Source of the DNA: Chitinophagaceae bacterium
GTDB taxonomy: Bacteria; Bacteroidota; Bacteroidia; Chitinophagales; Chitinophagaceae
Assembly (NCBI GenBank): GCA_019454915.1
Contig: JACFNM010000105.1
Span: 1 to 12,250 of the forward strand
Direction: 5' to 3'
Length of the DNA: 12,250 nucleotides
The position numbers and the translations under genes are program-made. Below the pieces are notes generated by a model. The model had not been told where the DNA came from, made no database searches, and saw only the letters and a list, made by a program, of their open reading frames with translations. Shown one piece after another: positions 6,775 to 12,250 of this stretch (the stretch's first letter is position 1; each line of letters starts with the position of its first letter).

Positions 6775-6791
6775 GGATACTGAACGTATCC
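6775..6791. repeat. 6-bp inverted repeat GGATAC-N5-GTATCC upstream of murF
   Basis: A perfect dyad with a 5-base spacer (TGAAC), lying about 35-50 bases upstream of the predicted murF transcription start. It may be a protein-binding site or a small hairpin at the end of the receiver-Hpt transcript. No T-run follows. Weak evidence on its own. Confidence 0.35.
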
Positions 6792-6813
6792 CAATCTTTG
6801 GATAGGATATATT

Positions 6814-6821
6814 TACCTTTG
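6814..6821 (+). promoter_or_regulatory. murF promoter -7 box (TACCTTTG)
   Basis: Perfect TAnnTTTG ending only 5 bases before ATG 6827. With Bacteroidota spacing the transcript would begin at or within a few bases of the start codon, making the murF mRNA leaderless or nearly so. Confidence 0.55.
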
Positions 6822-6826
6822 ACCGT

Positions 6827-8110
6827 ATGCAAATTGAAGAGCTTTACAAGTTATACCTCCGGTTCCCGTCTGTGCAGACAGATACCAGGAAGTTGAAAAA
6901 AGGAGATTTGTTTTTTGCCCTGAAAGGCCCCAATTTCAATGGAAATGAGTTTGCGCAGCAGGCACTGGAAGCAGGGGCAGCCTATGCAATAGTTGACGAG
7001 CAGTCCGCCGTAGCCGGCGATCGGATGATCCTGACCGATGATGTATTAACTACGCTACAGAAACTGGCGGGATATCACCGGCAGCAGTTTACTATTCCTT
7101 TTATCGGTATTACGGGAAGTAATGGCAAGACCACTACAAAAGAACTGGTACATGCAGTCTTGTCCACAACATTTAAAACCTATACCACCCAGGGTAACCT
7201 GAATAACCATATCGGTATTCCCCTGACCATCTTAGGAATTAAGCCGGATGCGGAAGTAGCCGTGATAGAAATGGGTGCCAATCATCCAAAGGAGATACAG
7301 GGATATTGTGAATATGCCAGACCCACCCACGGAATTATCACCAATTGCGGCAAGGCCCATTTGGAGGGCTTCGGAAGCGTAGAGGGAGTGCGAAAAGCCA
7401 AAGGAGAGCTATTTGACTATTTACGCTTTCATCATGGAACTGCTTTTATAATGAAAGATTACGATTATTTGGGAGCAATGAGTAGAGATATACCACATGT
7501 GTATACCTATGGTACGCACGATGCTATGACTACCGGAATAGTAAGAGAAGCTCATCCCTTTCTGGAAGTAACCTTAACGGATCTATCAACTGATGATACA
7601 ATCCGAACTCACCTTGCCGGGGCTTATAATCTGCCCAATATCCTGGCAGCGGTTGCCGTGGGCAGGTATTTTAAAATTGAAGACAGGGAAATAAAATCAG
7701 CGATAGAGGCTTATGAGCCGTCCAATATTCGGTCACAGCTTATCAAAAAAGGTGCTAATACGATTTTGTTAGATGCTTATAATGCCAACCCCAGTAGCAT
7801 GAAAGCCGCGGTAGAAAATTTTGCCTCCATGTCCGGTGGTAATAAGATTCTCATACTCGGCGCCATGGCGGAATTGGGTGCTGAGAGCATCAAAGAACAC
7901 CAGGCGCTTATCCGGCTTCTGGAGCAATATCAATGGAGAGAAGTGATACTGGTGGGGGGAGATTTTGAAAAGACGGTACATTCCTACCAGTTCTTTGGTT
8001 CGGTTGGTGAGGCGGAGCAATGGCTCCGGAGTCACCCTGTGCGCGACAGCCTGTATTTGATAAAGGGTTCGAGGAGTATGAAGATGGAGCAGATTATGGA
8101 GGCGTTATAG
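6827..8110 (+). CDS. murF: UDP-N-acetylmuramoyl-tripeptide--D-alanyl-D-alanine ligase MurF
   Basis: A 427-residue protein. It adds D-Ala-D-Ala to the UDP-MurNAc-tripeptide in the cytoplasm using ATP, the last cytoplasmic peptide step of peptidoglycan synthesis. The N-terminal substrate domain includes SVQTDTRKLKKGDLFFALKG (15-34). The Mur-ligase ATPase motif GITGSNGKTTTKE is at 94-106, NLNNHIGIPLT at 124-134, EMGANHPKEI at 148-157, and AHLEGFGS at 177-184. A Lys in the RKAKGEL segment (K192) is in position to be the carbamylated residue. The C-terminal domain has the MurF signature DAYNANPSSM (316-325) and ends with IKGSRSMKME. The length is slightly short but complete. The gene stands apart from any mur/fts cluster, which is common for murF in Bacteroidota. 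It is followed by the DUF983 gene after 86 bases. Confidence 0.96.
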   Translation: MQIEELYKLYLRFPSVQTDTRKLKKGDLFFALKGPNFNGNEFAQQALEAGAAYAIVDEQSAVAGDRMILTDDVLTTLQKLAGYHRQQFTIPFIGITGSNGKTTTKELVHAVLSTTFKTYTTQGNLNNHIGIPLTILGIKPDAEVAVIEMGANHPKEIQGYCEYARPTHGIITNCGKAHLEGFGSVEGVRKAKGELFDYLRFHHGTAFIMKDYDYLGAMSRDIPHVYTYGTHDAMTTGIVREAHPFLEVTLTDLSTDDTIRTHLAGAYNLPNILAAVAVGRYFKIEDREIKSAIEAYEPSNIRSQLIKKGANTILLDAYNANPSSMKAAVENFASMSGGNKILILGAMAELGAESIKEHQALIRLLEQYQWREVILVGGDFEKTVHSYQFFGSVGEAEQWLRSHPVRDSLYLIKGSRSMKMEQIMEAL

Positions 8111-8196
8111 GAGAATTGATTCAGACAAAGCGGTAGATTTTGGGCGTTTAGATTCCGAATTAAAAAATAAATAAGGATCTTTGCAAAAATGATGGA

Positions 8197-8664
8197 ATGG
8201 CCGGACACGAAAGTAAACCAGGTTATTTATTCTCTACTATAGAAAACAGATGCCCCAGATGTCGGAGGGGGAAGCTTTATGTCAGTGGAAACCCGTACAG
8301 GCTGAAGACGACTCTTAAAATGCATCCAAGATGCCCGGTTTGCGGTCAGCCAACGGATATTGAAGTTGGATTTTACTATGGCACCGGTTATGTCAGCTAT
8401 GGATTAGCCGTAGGCTTTAGTGTTTTTACTTTCTTTGCCTGGTGGATTCTGATTGGGTTTTCGGTTCATGATGGAGATCACAGGGTGTTTTGGTGGATAG
8501 GTCTGAATGTAGTGGCGCTCATCCTCTTACAGCCCGTTTTTATGCGATTATCCAGGAGTTTGTGGCTTTCCTGGTTTGTAAAGTATGATCCGGACTGGGA
8601 GACCAACCCCATATCAAGGGAGAGCGTTGAACGTATCGTTCCCGGACAAATGAATAATTGGTGA
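8197..8664 (+). CDS. DUF983 family zinc-ribbon membrane protein
   Basis: A 155-residue protein. Two CxxC pairs, C19xxC22 (ENRCPRCRRGKLY) and C46xxC49 (HPRCPVCGQPTD), form a likely zinc ribbon. The family motif VGFYYGTGYVSYGL follows, then two membrane segments (about 65-88 and 97-115), and a polar tail containing KYDPDWET. This order is diagnostic of DUF983, a family of unknown function common in Bacteroidota and alphaproteobacteria. An imperfect -7 box, GATCTTTG (8176-8183), lies 13 bases upstream and suggests its own promoter. ATG 8197 is chosen because the nearby ATG at 8192 is out of frame. Family assignment is secure; function is unknown. Confidence 0.9.
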   Translation: MAGHESKPGYLFSTIENRCPRCRRGKLYVSGNPYRLKTTLKMHPRCPVCGQPTDIEVGFYYGTGYVSYGLAVGFSVFTFFAWWILIGFSVHDGDHRVFWWIGLNVVALILLQPVFMRLSRSLWLSWFVKYDPDWETNPISRESVERIVPGQMNNW

Positions 8665-8732
8665 GTGTCTGAACCACCACTTCGCTATTAGCAGGCGTAT
8701 TGTTATCTTTCGTATTTATTTATCTTTATTAT

Positions 8733-10046
8733 ATGACGCTGCTAATAATCGTTGCCTGCATTTTGTTTCTGGTATTGCTGATCACCTGGGGGAAGACGAA
8801 TGCTTTCCTGGCCTTTTTGATAGTGTCTTTACTGGCGGGATGGTTATTGGGTATTCCGCTGGATAGATTAGCAGTGGCGGTAGAAAAAGGAATGGGTGAT
8901 ACGCTGGGCTCCCTTACCGGTGTGATTATTATGGGAGCCATGTTGGGTAAACTGGTAGCGGAAAGCGGAGCGGCACAGCGGATTGCTTCTTCCCTGATGA
9001 AGATTTTTGGCGTAAAATATATCCAATGGGCTTTAATGATTACCGGATTTGTGATTGGTATCCCGCTGTTTTATAGCGTTGGATTTGTATTGATGGTGCC
9101 GCTTATCTTTTCCGTGGCCTACCAGTATAAATTACCGGCTGTTTATATCGGGTTACCAATGCTGGCCTCATTATCGGTTACGCACGGATATCTGCCACCC
9201 CACCCTGCACCCGCCGCCCTCGTAACTCAGTTTAATGCCAATATGGGGCTAACGCTTCTATACGGGTTGTTTGTTGCTATTCCGGCTATTATTGTTGCGG
9301 GTCCCATTTATTCCAAAACACTTAAAAATATTGTTTCTGTACCTCTGGAAACCTTTAAGCCGGTTATCTTATCGGAAGAGAATTTACCCGGATTAACGAA
9401 TAGCTTCCTGTCTTCGCTGTTGCCGGTTGTTTTATTAATCGGCACAACCGCCCTGCCTTTTATTTTCCCTGATAGTATTCTTGGACAGCAATTGGCCGCA
9501 TTTTTCGGAAATGCGATGGTTGTTATGCTGATAGCCCTGATAGTAGCCACCTTTTCTCTCGGAATATCTACGGGCATGGGGATAAGAAAAATTATGCTGG
9601 TTTATGAAAGCGCTGTAAAAGATGTGGCGATGATATTATTGATTATAGCGGGCGCCGGCTGTTTCAAGGAGGTGCTTACCGTAAGCGGCGTGAGTGAGGA
9701 TATAGCCAATGCGCTGCATCAATGGCCGATAAATCCATTATTACTGGCCTGGATAATATCAGCTATCATCCGCGTATGTATAGGTTCTGCCACGGTCGCC
9801 GGTTTAACAACAGCAGGAATCATTGCCCCCATGGTACTACAGGAAGGGGTTAATCCCAATTTGATGGTACTGGCCATTGGCGCCGGTAGTTTGATGTTCT
9901 CTCACGTGAATGACGGCGGGTTCTGGCTGTTTAAAGAATATTTTAATCTGAGTATAAAAGACACGCTCCGTTCCTGGTCTCTCATGGAGACAATTGTGGC
10001 CATTGTAGGTCTGGCCGGCGTGATGCTGCTTAGTGTTTTTGTGTAA
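8733..10046 (+). CDS. GntP-family permease (gluconate/organic acid transporter)
   Basis: A 437-residue integral membrane protein, the usual length of GntP/GntT-type H+ symporters. It begins MTLLIIVACILFLVLLITWG, and the conserved segment GMGDTLGSLTGVIIMGAMLGK aligns well with the family. Other family landmarks are GIPLFYSVGFVLMVPL, THGYLPPHPAPAALV, and near the C-terminus SHVNDGGFWLFKEYF. A longer frame exists from TTG 8700 but only adds hydrophobic residues, so ATG 8733 is preferred. Two 7/8 matches to the -7 box (TATCTTTC at 8704, TATCTTTA at 8721) precede it. The family imports gluconate or related sugar acids and hydroxy acids; no kinase or dehydrogenase gene nearby tells which, so the substrate is open. 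Confidence 0.93.
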   Translation: MTLLIIVACILFLVLLITWGKTNAFLAFLIVSLLAGWLLGIPLDRLAVAVEKGMGDTLGSLTGVIIMGAMLGKLVAESGAAQRIASSLMKIFGVKYIQWALMITGFVIGIPLFYSVGFVLMVPLIFSVAYQYKLPAVYIGLPMLASLSVTHGYLPPHPAPAALVTQFNANMGLTLLYGLFVAIPAIIVAGPIYSKTLKNIVSVPLETFKPVILSEENLPGLTNSFLSSLLPVVLLIGTTALPFIFPDSILGQQLAAFFGNAMVVMLIALIVATFSLGISTGMGIRKIMLVYESAVKDVAMILLIIAGAGCFKEVLTVSGVSEDIANALHQWPINPLLLAWIISAIIRVCIGSATVAGLTTAGIIAPMVLQEGVNPNLMVLAIGAGSLMFSHVNDGGFWLFKEYFNLSIKDTLRSWSLMETIVAIVGLAGVMLLSVFV

Positions 10047-10084
10047 AAGATATTCCTTCTTATGAAAGTGTCTTTCGGAGGATA

Positions 10085-10870
10085 TTAGCTTTGATGTTTT
10101 TTGTTTTTAAACTTTTCCAGTGCATTTTTGGTGTAAGGGCTAAGCGCCAGTTCGCCGCTAATGGTTGCTTTTTCGGATAATAATTCATCCCAGTCTTCTG
10201 TCCCTTCCCAAAGCATCTTTTTCAATTGAGCCATGGCTTCGGGATGGCTATGGCTGAGTTCATTTGCCAGCCGCTGTACCGATTCATCCATGTGTGCGTT
10301 ATTCGGATGTAATTCAGCGAATAGTCCCTTTCTCCGGGCCCAATCGGCCGGACGCCACATCGCGGCATCTATTGCCAACTGGCTAAAGGCGCTTAACCCT
10401 ATTTTTCTTTGTATGGCAGCGCCTACCACGAAAGGTCCCAGCCCGATGGATAATTCACTTAGTTTAATATCAGCGCCTTCTGTGGCAATAGCGTAGTCTG
10501 CGGCAGCAACCAAGCCAACGCCACCACCGACGCATTTTCCATGAACACGCGCAATAATGAGCTTGGGGCATTTGCGCATAGCGTTAATGACCTGGGCAAA
10601 TCCGTTGAAGAATTTCTTTCCGTTTTCCGCATCATTAATCGTACTCAATTCAGAAAAGGATGCGCCCCCGCAAAAAGCGCCGTTACCGTCGGATTTTAAG
10701 ATAATAACGTTCACTTCTTCATTTAATCCGGCGCTATGAATCTCCAAAGCCAGTTCATTCAGCATCGCGAGGGGGAGCGAGTTTCCGCGGGGATGAAAAA
10801 ACGCAATGACAGCGATTCCGCTGCTTTGAGCAATCGTCTTCACATAACCTTCCTGGATTTCATGTATCAT
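10085..10870 (-). CDS. Crotonase-family protein, methylglutaconyl-CoA hydratase-like
   Basis: A 261-residue enoyl-CoA hydratase/isomerase superfamily protein of standard length. The two oxyanion-hole segments are GAFCGGASFSEL (64-75) and GKCVGGGVGLVAAADYAIA (111-129). The second catalytic Glu is in place as LSELSIGLGP (E139). The position of the first catalytic Glu of classical crotonase (GGGxEL) is Gly here (GGGVGL), as in the methylglutaconyl-CoA hydratase/LiuC-like subgroup, and the SELSIGLGPFVVGAAI segment also resembles that group. Such enzymes act in leucine degradation. No other leucine-catabolic gene is beside it, so the substrate is inferred. It is convergent with the GntP gene (38 bases apart) and divergent from the lipoprotein gene (117 bases). 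Confidence 0.88.
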   Translation of the reverse strand: MIHEIQEGYVKTIAQSSGIAVIAFFHPRGNSLPLAMLNELALEIHSAGLNEEVNVIILKSDGNGAFCGGASFSELSTINDAENGKKFFNGFAQVINAMRKCPKLIIARVHGKCVGGGVGLVAAADYAIATEGADIKLSELSIGLGPFVVGAAIQRKIGLSAFSQLAIDAAMWRPADWARRKGLFAELHPNNAHMDESVQRLANELSHSHPEAMAQLKKMLWEGTEDWDELLSEKATISGELALSPYTKNALEKFKNKKHQS

Positions 10871-10987
10871 ATAGTTTGTTTGACAGATAGTTTATAATGC
10901 GTTAAAAGCCATCACAAATTACAACAAATAATCTGCTGCTACCTTTCTTAGAATTATCTTTACAACTGTTTTAAACCGGATTTTTGT

Positions 10988-11440
10988 ATGACGAAAGTAT
11001 TGACCTTAATCGTTTTGTTAGCTGTCCTTACTTCCTGTAATAACAGTGCTACCCCCGTAGAACACACCAAGGAAAATAACGCATCCATTCCCAGGACATT
11101 ATCTGATACTTTATACCGGGAGGTCATGAAAGGACACGATGTTGGTATGGCTAAAATAGGAGAACTGATGCGGTATCAGCAATTACTCCGTCAGAAAGCC
11201 GATTCAATCGGCCAAACAAAGACGGGAGACGCACGTAAATCTGTACTTGATTCCGTTTTAGAAGATCTGACGCAGGCCGAAGCGCTGATGAATCAGTGGA
11301 TGCAGGAATTTGAACCGGACCATGCCGGCAGCACCGAAGAAGAGAAAACAAGTTTCTATCTTTCCGAAAAAGAAAAGATTGACACGGTAAACGCCCGGAT
11401 ACTCAGAAGTATAGAAAAGGCGAAAGGAATTGCCGAATAA
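10988..11440 (+). CDS. Small helical lipoprotein of unknown function
   Basis: A 150-residue protein with a lipoprotein signal peptide: MTKVLTLIVLLAVLTSC with lipobox LTSC and lipidated C17. A short polar linker follows, and then two predicted helical stretches, about 40-75 (YREVMKGHDVGMAKIGELM) and 85-110 (LEDLTQAEALMNQWMQEFEP), with a charged C-terminal helix. The pattern VMxxHDxxMxKxGEL followed later by AxxLMxxWMxxFxP recalls small lipoproteins common in Bacteroidota with no assigned function (some are annotated loosely as viral A-type inclusion protein). It presumably sits in the cell envelope. TATCTTTA (10955-10962), a 7/8 match to the -7 box, lies 25 bases upstream. It is convergent with adk with only 2 bases between the stop codons. 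Confidence 0.85.
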   Translation: MTKVLTLIVLLAVLTSCNNSATPVEHTKENNASIPRTLSDTLYREVMKGHDVGMAKIGELMRYQQLLRQKADSIGQTKTGDARKSVLDSVLEDLTQAEALMNQWMQEFEPDHAGSTEEEKTSFYLSEKEKIDTVNARILRSIEKAKGIAE

Positions 11441-11442
11441 TA

Positions 11443-12021
11443 CTATCCCTTCTTTTTATCTATTTCTTTACAAAGCGCGCTAAAAATGTCTTCGATGGGC
11501 CCTTCTCCTTTAACGTGCCTTACTTTATCAAACTTATTATAGTAGTCGGCTACCGTTGACGTTTTCTTATGGTATTCGGCTATTCGCGCACGAATAACGG
11601 TTTCATTCGTGTCGTCGCTTCGCCCCGAAGTTTTACCCCTGTTTAATAAGCGGGATATCAATTCGTCTTCGCTTACATCCAAAGCAAGCATCAGATGGAT
11701 AGAAGTTTTTTTCAACTTAAGTAATTTGTCTAACGCTTCCGCCTGTGCTTCTGTGCGGGGGAAGCCATCAAACAAAAATCCTTCTGCATCCTGGTTGGCA
11801 TCTAAGGCTGTGCTAATCATTCCGATAACCACTTCGTCGGGAACCAACTGACCTTTATCCATGAAGTTTTTAGCTTCCAGTCCCAGTGGTGTTTGGGCGG
11901 CTATTTCACTTCTCAGCAAATCGCCGGTAGAAAGATGTTTTAATCTGTATTTAGCTATCAGCTTTTCGGACTGTGTACCCTTACCACTTCCCGGAGGCCC
12001 GAATAAAATTAAATTAAACAT
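11443..12021 (-). CDS. adk: Adenylate kinase
   Basis: A 192-residue cytoplasmic enzyme that interconverts ATP + AMP and 2 ADP. The P-loop is GPPGSGKGT (8-16). The AMP-binding segment begins STGDLLR (31-37), with DGFPRT at 85-90. The lid is short (around R128-T138, GKTSGRSDDT) and has no zinc cysteines, as is typical of the ~190-residue Bacteroidota enzymes. ARIAEYHKKT and YYNKFDKV follow in the expected order. A longer frame reaches 12150, but the 43 extra residues are unlike Adk and would include the promoter, so ATG 12021 is used. Its stop lies 2 bases from that of the convergent lipoprotein gene, with no room for a terminator between them. Confidence 0.97.
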   Translation of the reverse strand: MFNLILFGPPGSGKGTQSEKLIAKYRLKHLSTGDLLRSEIAAQTPLGLEAKNFMDKGQLVPDEVVIGMISTALDANQDAEGFLFDGFPRTEAQAEALDKLLKLKKTSIHLMLALDVSEDELISRLLNRGKTSGRSDDTNETVIRARIAEYHKKTSTVADYYNKFDKVRHVKGEGPIEDIFSALCKEIDKKKG

Positions 12022-12046
12022 GTATATGATTACCTTAGATGAAGAG

Positions 12047-12054
12047 CAAATATA
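12047..12054 (-). promoter_or_regulatory. adk promoter -7 box (TATATTTG)
   Basis: On the minus strand this is a perfect TAnnTTTG, 25 bases before the adk ATG. The predicted transcript start is near 12040, giving a ~20-nt leader. A TTTTG lies about 14 bases upstream, shorter than the usual -33 spacing. Upstream of it, 12055-12250 is AT-rich and contains no ORF I can support. Confidence 0.6.
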
Positions 12055-12250
12055 AAGTAACGCTTTTACAAAACTCTTAACAATTACCAAAAATAATGTA
12101 CCATTGACTGAATAATAAGACACGTATAGTCCGTACAATATGAACAACATTTTTTCGGTGAAGTCTCTGCTAACTATAATTATCGGAAAAGACGATAAAA
12201 TATAAGTGGCATTCCGGCAATATACCGGTCATTCGTTTGTTATAAAAAAA

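Noticed and set aside
8700..8732. TTG-initiated 11-residue extension of the GntP permease
   Set aside because: ATG 8733 matches the family N-terminus, and -7-like boxes lie inside the extension.
12022..12150. 43-residue upstream extension of adenylate kinase
   Set aside because: Adk starts directly before the P-loop; the extension covers the adk promoter box.
12139..12204. Small + strand ORF of 21 residues (MNNIFSVKSLLTIII...)
   Set aside because: Short, AT-rich, no ribosome site or promoter box at a sensible distance; likely chance.
1..12250. Sigma-54 (-24/-12) promoters, given rpoN in the window
   Set aside because: I looked for TGGCAC-N5-TTGC-type sites in the intergenic regions and found none with correct GG-N10-GC spacing; a candidate near 12206 (TGGCATTCCGGCAA) has the wrong spacing.
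1..12250. Mobile elements, CRISPR arrays, tRNA or rRNA genes
   Set aside because: No transposase or integrase motifs, no spaced direct repeats, and no tRNA-like cloverleaf or rRNA sequence was recognised.

Overview
The window looks like ordinary chromosomal DNA from a member of the Bacteroidota, most likely a Chitinophagaceae-type organism. Several things point there. Five intergenic regions carry a perfect TAnnTTTG box, the -7 element of the Bacteroidota primary sigma factor. Shine-Dalgarno sequences are mostly absent. Adenylate kinase has a short lid, RpoN has a very acidic linker, and the Hpt motif is of the AHxxKPxID type. I see no phage, transposon, integron, CRISPR, tRNA or rRNA. The taxonomic placement is inference from these traits.

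Layout. Positions 1-217 (-) hold the start of a MerC-family membrane protein that runs off the window edge. It is divergent from a + strand group: a SCO1/SenC copper-chaperone-like thioredoxin-fold protein (376-999), a Fur-family metalloregulator (1057-1473) and the Holliday-junction helicase subunit ruvB (1495-2517). A perfect 15-bp dyad sits in the merC promoter and is a candidate operator for the neighbouring Fur protein. After a 247-bp gap containing a 10-bp perfect hairpin come a stand-alone receiver protein (2765-3202) and a small conserved-looking membrane protein (3269-3562), closed by a good intrinsic terminator. On the - strand, rpoN (sigma-54, 5741-4257) is followed by a PAP2-like polytopic membrane protein (4260-3601) through an ATGA overlap.

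The second half has a receiver-Hpt fusion protein (5944-6717), murF (6827-8110), a DUF983 zinc-ribbon membrane protein (8197-8664) and a GntP-family permease (8733-10046), all on +. These are followed by a crotonase-fold protein resembling methylglutaconyl-CoA hydratase (10870-10085, -), a small helical lipoprotein (10988-11440, +) and adenylate kinase (12021-11443, -). The last ~230 bases hold the adk promoter and no gene I can support.

How the genes fit together. Most are housekeeping or broadly conserved: DNA repair, peptidoglycan precursor synthesis, nucleotide balance and alternative sigma factor. The accessory interest lies in three themes. One is metal handling (MerC, SCO, Fur and the dyad). 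The second is phosphorelay signalling by two receiver proteins with no histidine kinase alongside and no sigma-54 activator domain, even though rpoN lies between them. The third is the translational coupling of rpoN to a PAP2-like membrane protein. I did not find a clearly new multi-gene system; the findings are mostly regulatory details and divergent small proteins.
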